64,000 nucleotides of DNA from Bacteroidota bacterium (GCA_016715505.1 JADJZY010000032.1:1-64000), one strand, 5' to 3'. Counted from the first letter of the stretch, positions 19,432-29,807 are shown. Notes: generated by a model from the sequence alone, not told the origin. Program-made: numbers and translations.

Positions 19432-19585
19432 TCTGCCTTCCTTGAGCTCATTGGCGGAGAAGTCCATGGTTCGTGTTCGTGAAGCTGTGGTACCGTAAAA
19501 TCCGTATACAGATTTGAGGGGGTCTCAGAATAATTGTATTTATTCCCGTTGAAATAGTCGTTCTTTGCCGTTCGAAAATCAACGA

Positions 19586-20854
19586 ATGACATTTGATCAA
19601 CTGAATCTCTTACCCTTGATACTCAAAGCGGTACATGAAGAAGGATACGAGAAACCAACCCCTATACAAGCCCAGGCCATTCCTGAATTATTAAAAGGCA
19701 AAGACCTTCTTGGATGTGCCCAAACCGGAACCGGTAAAACGGCCGCCTTTGCAATACCTATCTTACAAATTCTCACGAATGCCGAGAAAGAAGTGGGCCG
19801 TAAAAAAATTAAATCCCTCATTTTAACCCCAACCCGTGAATTAGCCATTCAGATTGATGAAAGTTTTAAGGCCTATGGGCGTCATTTAAAATTGGTATCC
19901 ACTGTAATTTTTGGAGGTGTTCCGCAAGGCGCTCAAACCCAAGCCTTGCAAAGAGGAACCGATATCCTGATTGCTACACCCGGTCGTTTATTGGATTTGA
20001 TTCAACAGGGCTTTGTGAAACTCAGCGATCTCCGCATTTTTGTCTTGGATGAAGCAGACCGAATGCTCGATATGGGATTTGTTCATGACGTGAAAAAGGT
20101 GATTGCTTTATTACCCGCTAAACGCCAATCCTTGTTTTTTTCTGCCACCATGCCCGGCGAAATTCAAACCTTGGCCAATACCATTTTAACCCAACCGGTT
20201 ATGGTAGAGGTTACCCCGTTTCGTCCACTGCTGAAAAATTGAACAACAAATGTTTTGGTGGAAAAAAACGACAAAATCAATTTATTGCAGCATCTACTCA
20301 AGCAGGAGGATGCGGATTCGGTATTGGTTTTTTCACGTACCAAACATGGAGCCGATAAAGTGGTTCGATTGTTACATAAAGCTGGTTTTAGTGCGGCAGC
20401 TATTCATGGCAATAAATCGCAAAATGCCCGTCAACATGCCTTATTGCAATTTAAGACCGGTAAAATACGCATACTCGTGGCTACCGATATTGCAGCCCGG
20501 GGGATTGATATCGATGAATTGTCTTTAGTCATTAACTATGATTTGCCGGATGTGCCTGAAACCTATGTGCATCGTATCGGACGAACAGCACGTGCCGGAA
20601 AGAGCGGTAAGGCCTATTCGTTTTGTAGTGAAGATGAGCGTGAAAACCTCAGAGATATTCAGAAACTGATTAAAATGGATATAACGCTTCAAAGCGGGCA
20701 TCCTTATGAATCGGAAGTTCCACAAAAACAGGTTAAAACAGCAAGTGCGCCTCCCAAAAAAACGGTACCAACGAATCCTGGCCCCAAAAAATCGGCCAAG
20801 AAGCCCTGGTTTAAACGATCATCAGGTCCGAAGCCGGGCAATGCGGCCGGATAA
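19586..20854 (+). CDS. DEAD-box RNA helicase, RhlE-like (frameshifted)
   Basis: About 420 residues. Q motif PTPIQAQAIP, Walker A CAQTGTGKTAAFAIP, PTRELAIQ, TPGRLLDL, DEADRMLDMGF and SATMPGE make up domain 1. The frame breaks near 20210-20260 with two shifts (the protein should continue ...TAEKIEQQMFWVEKNDK...). Domain 2 carries LVFSRTKHGADKVV, VATDIAARGIDI and YVHRIGRTARAGKSG. The tail is basic (KKPWFKRSSGPKPG), as in RhlE-type RNA-binding helicases. ATG at 19586 (MTFDQLNLLPLILKAV) is preferred to a TTG 21 bases earlier. Likely role: ribosome assembly or RNA remodelling in the cold. Confidence 0.9.
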
Positions 20855-20859
20855 CTAAA

Positions 20860-20922
20860 ATTGAATTTATTTTAAATGCATCCACCATCCGGCTTTTGTG
20901 CCAGGGATGGCAGCAGTCTAGC
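20860..20922 (+). repeat. 64-bp direct repeat, left copy
   Basis: Nearly identical to 23251-23314: AATTGAATTT, then an A/T stretch, then a 46-base identical block including CCACCATCCGGCTTTTGTGC and ending GCAGTCTAGC. The two copies face the same way and bracket the degenerate T9SS block. Confidence 0.8.
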
Positions 20923-20929
20923 GCCCGCT

Positions 20930-20962
20930 GTTCGACATGTTCGGCTCTGCGGCATGTCGAAC
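20930..20962. repeat. Perfect hairpin after helicase gene
   Basis: GTTCGACATG (20930-20939) and CATGTCGAAC (20953-20962) are perfect 10-base arms immediately following the left direct repeat. It may serve as a transcription stop or be part of the repeat element. Confidence 0.5.
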
Positions 20963-21035
20963 TAAAGATAAAAAAAGTTCTCTGAACTTCCGGTTTTGCT
21001 TGAATGCTATCAGGCGCTTTCATCATTCCAAAATT

Positions 21036-22514
21036 TTACTCCACCACCACTTTCTTCACCTGCCCCTCTACCCGAAGATAATACATGCCTTTCGCAAACG
21101 ATTTTACATCTATGACATCTTCATTCGTTGAAAATAATAATTCACCCTGTACATTATACAGCTCCTTCTTTTTGCCATGTTTATTTTGGATGATGAAAAC
21201 GGTGCTACTCGGATTCGGGTCGCACTCCCTTTCACTCTGGCTCAAGGGCCAGCAGATCCCACTCGCCACCCAGGTTAAAATCCGGGAGGCCGGGAGGGAA
21301 CCAAATGCAAATAGAGTGGTATCATCTAACCGGAAACATTTGCGACAAAATCCTGCCCTGCACCCTTGGAGTCTGGGTGATCAATAACGCTCATTTGTTT
21401 CAAATCTGCCCCAAAATTGCCAATATAGATTCGTCCATCTGGGCCATTGTAGGGAATTATAATACTGAAATTGCAAATATGTTGTATCCGGACCATGCTG
21501 GACACGGTACCATGCCAAACTACTGTCAGGCTCATTCCACTCATATTGATAAATATTATACCACTTGGAAACATAAATAAATTGATTATTTGGAGAAAAA
21601 CATACACCTCCAACTACACTATCAATAATGGCCGTATTGGGAATCGTAGTGCTATCATAGGGGATATTAACGATTTTTGGATTGCTCAATTCGCCAGAAC
21701 AACGATTAAAATCAGCGATAAATAGGTCCGATTGGGTACAATGCACTATAGCTAGTTTTTTACCATCCGAACTGAATGTCACTGACCAAATAAATCATTG
21801 ACTGAAAACTTTGGATTGCTGAAAGTCTGGACAAAAGGGCCCAGTATGGTATCGGACTTCACTAAAACGGTACATTTCATTGGTACCATAGCGCCCTTGT
21901 GAGCAACCACCAATCTCTCCCATTGTGGTGCCTGCAAGCCTGCATACCAATTTTTGTAACTCTACATTTGAAGCAACACTTTATTCTTCTCAATCACCTT
22001 ACCTAAACCCCCATTGGCGTTGATGTCAACTATATTGTAAAGGAGTAAATCATGTGGAAACGCCCATCACCTAAAGGATTGGTATTCCAATAGTCATACT
22101 TTACATCAGTTAATGTACAAATAAATACATAAAACTCTCCATTGCTCCCTTGGGTAATATCAAAGAACTCTGAGTGTATAAAGCAGCAGGAACAACAGTG
22201 TGATTGTAAGCATTTGGGGGAACTAAACTATCCCCATTATCCATAATTACTCCAATACTATCATACAATATCATGCCATTGCATGAAAATAGTAAACGCC
22301 CGGTAGCACTATCGCAAATATTACTATGCCCTTGGAGGTAATAGTATGGCGTATTGGAATTAAGGTGTTTTACATCTGGTCTGGAGGTATCCGTAAATTC
22401 TGTTCTGACCATTCCTGCTGCACCAAAAATCCATTGATGTCCACTCATATTCTGTGCTGAACTACCGTAATTCAGAACAAAAAATACAACCGTATAAATT
22501 AGTATTCCTTTCAT
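21036..22514 (-). pseudogene. T9SS-exported beta-propeller-type protein, multiply frameshifted
   Basis: Starts with a signal peptide (MKGILIYTVVFFVLNYGSSAQ) and HQWIFGAAGMVRTEF. A middle part reads TFSSDGKKLAIVHCTQSDLF and GGVCFSPNNQFIYVSKWYNI, typical of WD40-like propellers in surface proteins. The C-terminus (NPSSTVFIIQNKHGKK... GMYYLRVEGQVKKVVVE) is a T9SS sorting domain. At least four frame changes occur in about 1.5 kb, with a poorly readable stretch at 21.8-22.1 kb. It may be a decayed gene or a badly sequenced one. Its start overlaps the stop of the upstream remnant as ATGA. Confidence 0.6.
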
Positions 22515-22913
22515 AGTTTAGTGAATTTACCGGATTCATTTTCTCCATTAATATATTGAATTCGGAAGTGATAAAGTCCGGGAATAAGATGACTTAGGTT
22601 ATAAGTACTTTTTGGATTTTTCAATTTTATTTTACTACTTCTTCACCATAAGAGTTGTAGAGGATAAACTCCGCTTCCATTTTATTACCTAAATCAATGT
22701 TGATAAATGAGCTTACCGGATTCGGATATATTCGGTGGCATCAAAAGTTTTTGGAATCTTTTCTTTCTGATTGCCAAAAGTGCCAGTCACAACATCTTGT
22801 AAACTATGTATTTGTTGGTTATAGTATTCATCAATATCTTCAATTTCACCTTCCCGTGCCTGCATTCTTTCAACATCATTCTGTAATACATTTAATTTCA
22901 AAACGTCCTCCAT
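22511..22913 (-). pseudogene. C-terminal remnant of a T9SS-sorted protein
   Basis: About 134 codons starting MEDVLKLNVLQNDVERMQAR, a coiled-coil-like stretch, followed after a shift near 22725 by RIYPNPVSSFINIDLGNKME and YNSYGEEVV, ending GKFTKL. The YPNP motif and following beta-rich segment are a T9SS sorting domain. There is no signal peptide or passenger domain, so the 5' part is missing. Its stop overlaps the ATG of the following gene. A second shift lies near 22630. Confidence 0.55.
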
Positions 22914-23015
22914 TTTTTAAAGATAATCAACTCTTATCAGATTGGGCACGGGTCACAGACACCGCGCCAACCAAACTGCTTAAAATACACTAGAACTAGC
23001 GGGGACCACTTCTTA

Positions 23016-23074
23016 TCTCGTCTCGTCAGCTCTGACGAGACGAGAGTAAATGCCTGCCTGTACCGATTTACTCT
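23016..23074. repeat. Two consecutive perfect hairpins
   Basis: First stem TCTCGTCTCGTCA / TGACGAGACGAGA (23016-23028, 23033-23045) around a GCTC loop. Second stem AGAGTAAAT (23043-23051) / ATTTACTCT (23066-23074). Part of this sequence (TCTCGTCAGCTCTGA) recurs inverted near 4245. Confidence 0.65.
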
Positions 23075-23114
23075 TTGTTGACGAGGAACGAGTATTACAA
23101 AGAGTATTTCGGTA

Positions 23115-23149
23115 ATATGATAGCTGTTTAGACCAAGAACATTGGTCTA
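23115..23149 (+). repeat. Dispersed hairpin repeat, copy B
   Basis: Matches the reverse complement of 4207-4241 at 34 of 35 bases. It contains the perfect hairpin TAGACCAA/TTGGTCTA. Confidence 0.7.
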
Positions 23150-23250
23150 ACCCGTACCGATGATGTGGATGTACCTAAGGAACGAAGGTTACAACCACAC
23201 TATCGGTATTACATATTTCACTTCGGTATTATTCAGTTAGCTCTTATATA

Positions 23251-23314
23251 AATTGAATTTTATTTTTATGCATCCACCATCCGGCTTTTGTGCCAGGGAT
23301 GGCAGCAGTCTAGC
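23251..23314 (+). repeat. 64-bp direct repeat, right copy
   Basis: Same orientation and nearly identical to 20860-20922. It is followed by a GC-rich tail (23315-23415) that the left copy lacks. Confidence 0.8.
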
Positions 23315-23425
23315 TCCGGACCGACGCAGGAGGGCCGGACTAGCGCTGAACAGCCCGATGACGCCGCGATAGAAACGCATGCCGATTAGGAGGGTTTACA
23401 TGGCGGCGGCAGGCACCCCAAAAAT

Positions 23426-24625
23426 TTATAATTGCTGCATAAAAATGTCAACACTATCCATCATGTGTTGAATTTGTATGTCATTCAGTCCATGATGACA
23501 AGCCATCAACATACCGCCACGCATCACTTTATCGGCTTCCGGATATCCGTCCTTACGACCTTTGTGGGCACAGTTTTTGAAACCGGGTTGTCGGAGAATA
23601 TTTCCTGTGAACACCGTGCGGGTTTGAATATTTCGTTTTTCAAGAAAGATCTGTAAGTCTCTGCGAATAAATGGTGCGGTATCGCGAATGGTTACCGCAA
23701 AAGCCAACCAAGCGGTACGGGAATCCGGTAATTGATTCGGGAGGATAAAGAACTCTTCATATTTCTCAAAAAACTGGCGTAAACGATGATAATGCTGGGT
23801 ACGCAAATCAATATTGGATTGTAATTTACTCAATTGCACCAAGCCAAATGCAGCGCCCATTTCGGATGGCTCAATATTGTAACCGGGTTCTTCAAATACA
23901 AATTTTGCATCATAAGGGATGCCTTCGATTTCAACATTAAAACGGTTTTCAATTTTTTCGCTTTCCACAAACAACGAAGAGGAGCGGCCCCAACTGCGGA
24001 GAAGCTTGCCTCTGTTCATATACGCCTCGCTGTTTACACAAAGCATTCCGCCATTACCCGCACAATTGATGATATGGCTGCCATAAAAACTGGTCGTACT
24101 CATGTCGGTGAATCGCCCGCTGCTTTTGCCGTTGATTTCGGCGCCCAGGGTATCGGCGCTATCTTCTAAAACAAACAACTGATGTTTATCGGCGATTTCG
24201 CGCAACACTTTCCAGTCGGGTAAATTTCCAATCAGGTTAGGGATGATCATCGCCTTTGTTTTTGGCGTAATCATTTCCTCTACTTTATTAACGTCTACAT
24301 TATACGTGCCTTCTTCCACATCTAAAAATGCAGGAACCCAAGATTTCTTGATTTGAGGCGCAACAGTGGTCGAGAATGTGAGGGCGGGTGTGAGTATTTC
24401 TGTGCCCGGCTCAAAATTTAATAAATCGGCAGCCAGGTATAAAGCGCTGGAACCGGAGTTTACCCCGATGCCATATTTTTTATCGTAAAGTGCTGCCACT
24501 TTTGATTCCAATTCACGCACATGGGTGCTCATTTGAGTAGTGGTACGCAACACATGTACGACAGCATCAATTTCTTCCTGACCATGAACAGTGGTACCAT
24601 AAGGCACATAAGGAAACTCACTCAT
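23426..24625 (-). CDS. DegT/DnrJ/EryC1-family sugar enzyme with His at the PLP-lysine site
   Basis: 399 residues of aspartate-aminotransferase fold: MSTHVRELESKVAAL, GVNSGSSALYLAADLL, ILTPALTFSTTVAP, MIIPNLIGNLPDW, FVLEDSADTLGAEI. The segment that normally reads S-F-x-x-x-K reads TTSFYGSHIINCAGNGGML, so His replaces the Schiff-base Lys. That substitution is known in sugar 3-dehydratases such as ColD and RfbH/E1, which use PLP or PMP to make 3-deoxy or 3,6-dideoxy hexoses. C-terminal RTVFTGNILRQPGF also fits. It probably works on a nucleotide sugar for surface polysaccharide, but no sugar cluster surrounds it. ATG at 24625; a perfect -7 element (TACATTTG) precedes it. Confidence 0.85.
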   Translation of the reverse strand: MSEFPYVPYGTTVHGQEEIDAVVHVLRTTTQMSTHVRELESKVAALYDKKYGIGVNSGSSALYLAADLLNFEPGTEILTPALTFSTTVAPQIKKSWVPAFLDVEEGTYNVDVNKVEEMITPKTKAMIIPNLIGNLPDWKVLREIADKHQLFVLEDSADTLGAEINGKSSGRFTDMSTTSFYGSHIINCAGNGGMLCVNSEAYMNRGKLLRSWGRSSSLFVESEKIENRFNVEIEGIPYDAKFVFEEPGYNIEPSEMGAAFGLVQLSKLQSNIDLRTQHYHRLRQFFEKYEEFFILPNQLPDSRTAWLAFAVTIRDTAPFIRRDLQIFLEKRNIQTRTVFTGNILRQPGFKNCAHKGRKDGYPEADKVMRGGMLMACHHGLNDIQIQHMMDSVDIFMQQL

Positions 24626-24642
24626 TGTAAATAATTATGGCG

Positions 24643-24650
24643 CAAATGTA
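24643..24650 (-). promoter_or_regulatory. -7 promoter element of the DegT-family gene
   Basis: Read on the minus strand, TACATTTG fits TAnnTTTG and lies 17 bases before the ATG. No TTG at standard -33 spacing was found. Confidence 0.35.
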
Positions 24651-24733
24651 TTCGTTGAAATTTAAACTGGGTATAGTTTTTTACTAAGATTAATATAAAG
24701 AAGATGGAAATTGATCCTGATGGCCTTTTACAA

Positions 24734-25309
24734 TCAAGCCAATGTTGGATTGTGGTAACAACTGCGGCAACGAGGTTCATAAACATCGGTTTCACCCAGC
24801 AGCAAGGTGGCCTCATGAGCTGATTTGCGGAAACTGAAATTGGCAATGTCGCCACAAACCACACAAATAGCATGCAGTTTGGTGATATAATCGGCCATGG
24901 CCAAAACATGGGGCATGGGTCCAAAAGGGCGGCCTAAAAAGTCCATATCCAGACCGGCAACAATCACCCGTATTCCCCGCGATGCCAGTGCTTCTGCAAC
25001 GCTTGGCATTTCATCATCAAAAAATTGTGCTTCATCAATACCCACTACATCAACCTCCTGAGCCAGCAGCAACATTTGTTGAGAATTTTCGATGGGGGTA
25101 CTTTTTATCCGGTTTTCGTTATGCGATACGATGTCAACCGCATCATAACGGGTATCCACACCCGGTTTAAAGATTTCTACTTTCAGATGGGCAATCTGGG
25201 CTCTTTTCAGCCTGCGGATGAGTTCTTCGGTCTTGCCGCTGAACATCGATCCGCAAACGACTTCAATCCAGCCTTTTTTGGTATTTCGGATATTGGGTTC
25301 GATAAACAT
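24734..25309 (-). CDS. tdk: Thymidine kinase
   Basis: Phosphorylates thymidine in the salvage pathway. 191 residues, the usual size for the type II (bacterial/cellular) class. P-loop GSMFSGKTEELIRRLKRA, DEAQFFDDE with the catalytic Glu, VAGLDMDFLGRPFG, and a zinc site from CVVCGD and CRSC at the C-terminal lasso region. ATG at 25309 overlaps the TTG of the divergent S46 peptidase promoter. Confidence 0.95.
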   Translation of the reverse strand: MFIEPNIRNTKKGWIEVVCGSMFSGKTEELIRRLKRAQIAHLKVEIFKPGVDTRYDAVDIVSHNENRIKSTPIENSQQMLLLAQEVDVVGIDEAQFFDDEMPSVAEALASRGIRVIVAGLDMDFLGRPFGPMPHVLAMADYITKLHAICVVCGDIANFSFRKSAHEATLLLGETDVYEPRCRSCYHNPTLA

Positions 25310-25339
25310 TGGTATTCCAGCCTCTTTGCAATATTTTTG
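25309..25339 (+). promoter_or_regulatory. Promoter of the S46 peptidase gene
   Basis: TTG at 25309-25311 and TATTTTTG at 25332-25339, separated by 20 bases, fit the Bacteroidota TTG/TAnnTTTG pattern. The ATG follows 23 bases later. Confidence 0.6.
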
Positions 25340-25362
25340 AGGATTACGAAATTAACTGCCTG

Positions 25363-27487
25363 ATGAAATCGAAACTATTATTTTTATTTCTTTTTTTATG
25401 CACATCCCGAATTATTGCTAAAGAAGGCATGTGGTTGCCCTTTTTGCTCGAACGTTTGAATGAAAAAGAGATGCAGAGCATGGGAATGAAAATCAAGGCT
25501 AAAGACATTTACGATATCAATGCCGGAAGCCTCAAAGATGCGGTTGTGATTTTTGGGGGTGGTTGTACCGGCGAAGTGATATCCGAACAAGGGTTGGTTT
25601 TAACCAATCATCACTGCGGTTACGGAACGGTACAAGGCTTGAGCAGTGTGGGGCAGAACTACCTCAGCAATGGTTTTTTTGCACCAAATCAGCAGGGCGA
25701 ATTGCCTTGTCCGGGTTTATCCGTCACCTTTATCATTCGTATTGATGATGTGACGCCAGGGGTAAAAGCGGGTATAACTGAAGACATGGCCGATTCCGTT
25801 CGGACTAAAAAAATCAATGAAAATATTCTGGCCATTGAAAAACAATACAAGAGTTCAACCGGATATGATGCTTCGATCAAATCATTTTATGCTGACAATA
25901 CCTATTATTTATTTCTGACCGAAAAATTTACAGATATCCGCCTGGTGGCATTTCCCCCAAATGGAATTGGTAAATTTGGCGGGGATACCGATAACTGGGC
26001 CTGGCCAAGACATACAGGCGACTTTGGGGTGTTTCGTATATATGCCTCCCAGGATAATAAACCGGCTGCTTATTCGGCATCCAATAGACCCTTTAAACCA
26101 AGAAGATCATTAAAAATTAATATATCAGGGGTTAAAGAAAAAGATTTTACGATGGTGTATGGTTTTCCCGGGCGAACCCAGGAATATTTAACGGCTTCGG
26201 GTGTTCAGGAAGTGATGGAAGTTTTAGATCCGATTAGAATTAAACTTCGTCATAAACGCCTAGACATTATGGGTTCTGCCATGAGTAACGACGAAAGTAT
26301 TTTTATTAAATATGCGGCAAAACAAGCCAGTATTGCCAATTATTATAAAAAGTGGAAAGGTGAATTAAAAGGGTTGCAGGTCAATGATGCTATCCAAAAA
26401 AAGAAATCGTTTGAAAAAGATTGTCGGGCTTGGGTGAGTGCTAATCAGAATCGGAATAAATATACAGGAATCGTTGATAGCTTGGATTGGTGTTATAAAA
26501 ATCATCGAGAATCTATTCGTTTGAGTGAGTATTTGCTGGAAGGAATCTGGGCTTCGGAATTGGTGAAAAAAGGCAGTATTTTTTAATGGCATTTTGAAAT
26601 CCCTGGATACGATGAAAACCCTAGATAGTTTGGTGGTTTATGAAAGAGATATGGCCGGGTTTTATAAGGGCATGGATTTGACGACCGACTATCAAATTAC
26701 TCGCAGTTTGTGGCAGGTGTATCAAAATGATATCGGCGATAGTAACTGGGTTTCAGCCTCACAAATTGACCGGATCTATCAGTATTCTGTTTTATCCAAT
26801 CCTGACTTATTCAATGAATTTATTCGACTCAGAGACAAAGAAAAAATCATGAAGTTGATTGGACAAGATCCGGTATATATCACCTTCACGTATTTTGAAG
26901 CGCTGCAAAAAGCAAACAATGGATTTTTAAAAGGGCGTTTACAAAAAATGAATCGCTTTTATTCAACATACATGGAAGCACTTCAGCTGTATTATGCGGA
27001 AAAGAAAAAGCCATTTTACCCGGATGCAAATAGTACCATGCGGGTGACCTACGGTAAAGTAGAAGGACTGAAACCGCAGGATGGAATGCGCTATGAATTT
27101 ATGACGACATTGGATGGCGCAATCCGAAAGGCTGATCCGAATGCAGAAGAATTTAATTTGCCTGAAAAGTTAAAACGATTACATGCGAGCAAAGATTACG
27201 GCCAGTATGCGATTCAGCAAAATGGTCAGTATACGGTTCCATTGGCCTTTTTAGCGAGTAATCATACAACCGGCGGAAATAGCGGAAGTCCGGTGTTGAA
27301 TGCAAAAGGTGAATTAATCGGAACGAATTTCGATCGGATTTGGGAAGGTACTATGAGCGATATTTTATTTGATCCGAACTTGTGCAGAAACATCACCTTA
27401 GATATTCGATATACCTTGTTTATTATTGAAAAATTTGGGAATGCCAAATGGATTGTTGACGAAATGAAATTGGTGAAAAACCTGTAA
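25363..27487 (+). CDS. S46 family dipeptidyl peptidase, DPP11-like (one frameshift)
   Basis: About 708 residues. Signal peptide MKSKLLFLFLFLCTSRIIA. Catalytic His in LTNHHCGYG, Asp in DTDNWAWPRHTGDFGVF, Ser in TTGGNSGSPVLNAKGEL. The motif after the Ser reads IGTNFDRIWEG; in characterised enzymes an Arg here marks DPP11 (Asp/Glu at P1), while Gly marks DPP7. The long helical cap lies between about residues 270 and 570. The frame breaks in a T-run near 26580 (...KKGSIFFNGILKSLDTMK...). It is probably periplasmic, releasing dipeptides from peptides. It ends exactly where the converging ABC permease gene ends. Confidence 0.9.
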
Positions 27488-28543
27488 TCATTGAATTCGG
27501 GGATCAATCAATTTATATAACAAATCCACCAGGGTATTCACCACGATAAAAATAAGTGCCGTAAATAATACGGCGCCCATAACAACCGGGAAATCAAATT
27601 TATTGAGGGCATCTACCGTAATCTTTCCCAGGCCTTTCCAGCCAAAAATATATTCAATAAAGAAGGAACCAGCCAGTAATTCGGCAAACCATCCAGAAAT
27701 GGAAGTGATGACTGGATTGAGGGCATTGCGTAATGCATGACGCCAAATCACTGCTTTTTTACTCAAACCTTTGGCCACTGCTGTTCGTATAAAATCCTGT
27801 TGCATCACATCCAACATCGAACTTCGGGTAATCTGTACAATAATGGCTAATGGGCGTATACTCAAAGTAAGTACCGGTAATATTAAACTTTTGAGTACGA
27901 GTTTTTTTCCTTCATAGGGATCATAATCCCACATGGGTGATATGATGCTCAATCCGGTCCAGTCAGACCATAAAAATCCAAACAGATAGGCAATAAAAAT
28001 ACCAGCAAAAAAAGAGGGTGCAGAAATGCCCAAAACACTACTAAAGATGATTGAACTATCCATCCAGGTATGTTGTTTCAAAGCAGCAACCGTTCCTAAA
28101 AAAATACCCAGGATGCTGGCAAAAAAGATCGATAAACAAGCCAGTATCAGGGTCCCGGGAAAAGCTTCCCACAGCATACTGCTCACAGCCTTTTTGGTTT
28201 GATAGGAACGACGTAAAAATGGGGGTTTTAAAACCAAGGCTTCTGATTCACCCCATTCCAGTAACTTGGTATACCGATATTTTTCCTGCGCTTTTAAGCT
28301 GTCGCCATGAACAGCAATCGGTGATAAATCGTTCAGGTAAAGTGTAAATTGTCTGGGTAAGGGTTGGTCCAAATACAACTCCTTGCGAATATTCTCCAAT
28401 GATTTAGCGTCACTTCTTTGCCCCATTGTCAGCCTAGCAGGATCGGCAGGCAAGATGACGAAAAACAAAAAAAATACAATCACCACTACGCCCAGTAGAA
28501 CGAGCAAACCATTGAGTATTTTTTTGAGTAGAAAGGGGAGCAC
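27488..28543 (-). CDS. ABC transporter permease, DppB/OppB-like
   Basis: 351 residues with six hydrophobic segments, an N-terminal TM (ILNGLLVLLGVVVIVFFLFF), a periplasmic loop (ARLTMGQRSDAKSLENIRKE... DQPLPRQFTLYLNDL) as in peptide permeases, and a cytoplasmic EAA-type loop (RTAVAKGLSKKAVIWRHALR). It is a peptide or nickel-type permease subunit. No partner permease, ATPase or binding protein is adjacent, though the S46 dipeptidase next door is suggestive. Start is GTG at 28543. Converges with the peptidase gene without any gap. Confidence 0.85.
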   Translation of the reverse strand: MLPFLLKKILNGLLVLLGVVVIVFFLFFVILPADPARLTMGQRSDAKSLENIRKELYLDQPLPRQFTLYLNDLSPIAVHGDSLKAQEKYRYTKLLEWGESEALVLKPPFLRRSYQTKKAVSSMLWEAFPGTLILACLSIFFASILGIFLGTVAALKQHTWMDSSIIFSSVLGISAPSFFAGIFIAYLFGFLWSDWTGLSIISPMWDYDPYEGKKLVLKSLILPVLTLSIRPLAIIVQITRSSMLDVMQQDFIRTAVAKGLSKKAVIWRHALRNALNPVITSISGWFAELLAGSFFIEYIFGWKGLGKITVDALNKFDFPVVMGAVLFTALIFIVVNTLVDLLYKLIDPRIQ

Positions 28544-28576
28544 AAAATTTTTGCGCTAATATACATTGAACTCCGT

Positions 28577-29807
28577 TTAATTCTGCACAGCGCTGGAATC
28601 AGGAATAACATTCTCAGGCATCACCGTCATAAAAAGAGGGCTTTGATTTTGGGAATAATCCAATTTCAGCGAGGCTAAATCGGGATAATTGGCATAGCTC
28701 CATTTGCCTTTGATTGTGCCAGCTTGTAATAACATGATACCCGGGTTGCTGCGCATGGCTGTTTTACAAACCGTTGCATCGATGGTATAAAAAGATAAAT
28801 CTAACTGATGCTTTTTACTAAAGGCACTCGTTTCGATGTCGTTGGAGGCACTAATTGCAATAACGGGTACATTTGATTTCTTGGCGTCTTCTATGAGTTT
28901 TTGTAATGCCGAAATGTTTTCTGTATGGGCTTCTTTGACATCTTTGATGAAGACGACAAAAACATAACCGGGGTAATTTAAAATGGTTTGGGTTTGATCG
29001 TTTCCGTCAAAGTCACCAATGGCAAAATCTTTGATCGGTGGCTCATTGAGTGCAGGACTGACTTCAGTGCTTTTGCTATCGACAAATTTCCAGGTAGTAT
29101 CCTGCCAGGGGAAGTTTTGGGTATTAAAATCTTTTTACACCATCCTTTTCATAAGTGAGTATTGTTTCAAATTTAGCAGGTACATAATCCTTACCGGGAG
29201 TCATTTCTTTCAGAATATTATTACCAACCCGATAAGCCAGACAATCTTTAAAAGGCAGATGTTTTAAAACATACCATTGCATCCAAAAACTTAAAATCAA
29301 TGAAACAACCATGACAGCCGTGGCCGCACCATTTCCAAATGACTGCTTAATACGTTTTCGGAAGAGAACCAAAATGAGCAGCAAGGCAAGTAAAATCAGA
29401 TCTTTCATGAATGATTCGTTGGCTTGCAATTTGATACAATCTCCAAAACATCCACACTCTTTGATATTTCCGCTAAACAAGGCGTACCCCGTGAGGAAGG
29501 TAAAGAAAATGGTGAGCAATAAAATTAAATATGCAAATAACTTAAAGCGATATCCAATGATCAGAGCGACACCCGCAACAATTTCAAAGGCAATCATCAG
29601 AATAGAAAAAAGCAGAGAATAATTATTCAGCCAATGCATCAAGGATGGTGCATAACCTTCTTTGGCCCAAACCTCAAAAAATTCGCCCATTTTATAGGCA
29701 AGACCAGATGGGTCGTTGGCTTTGATTAAACCTGAAAAAATAAACAAGACACCCACAAAAATGCGGATTATAGTCAGAGTGATATTGAGGGCTTTATTTT
29801 CTTTCAT
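28577..29807 (-). CDS. DoxX membrane protein with C-terminal redoxin-like extension, BT_3928 type (one frameshift)
   Basis: About 410 residues. The N-terminal half is DoxX-like with four membrane segments (IRIFVGVLFIFSGLIKANDP, ILMIAFEIVAGVALIIGYRF, LILLLTIFFTFLTGYALF and a later VVSLILSFWMQW), plus ECGCFGDCIKL. After a shift in an A-run near 29130, the C-terminal part (DFAIGDFDGNDQTQTILNYP, VFVVFIKDVKEAHTENISAL, VIAISASND, MLLQAGTIKGKWSYANYPD) has a thioredoxin-like pattern without a CxxC. This fusion is characteristic of BT_3928-family proteins in Bacteroidota and is often thought to be redox-related; its substrate is unknown. Confidence 0.8.

Larger units (their letters stand above)
22914..23425. 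other. Gene-free, hairpin-rich repeat region
   Basis: No gene is supported. The region is dominated by structured repeats: a 13-base perfect stem at 23016-23045, a 9-base stem at 23043-23074, a hairpin at 23130-23150, and the right direct repeat at 23251-23314, followed by a GC-rich tail up to the DegT gene. Confidence 0.55.

Noticed and set aside
23426..23656. Plus-strand frame antisense to the DegT-family gene
   Set aside because: Shadow of a well-supported 399-residue enzyme.
24622..24924. Minus-strand 100-codon frame overlapping tdk
   Set aside because: Out-of-frame shadow of tdk with no domain features.
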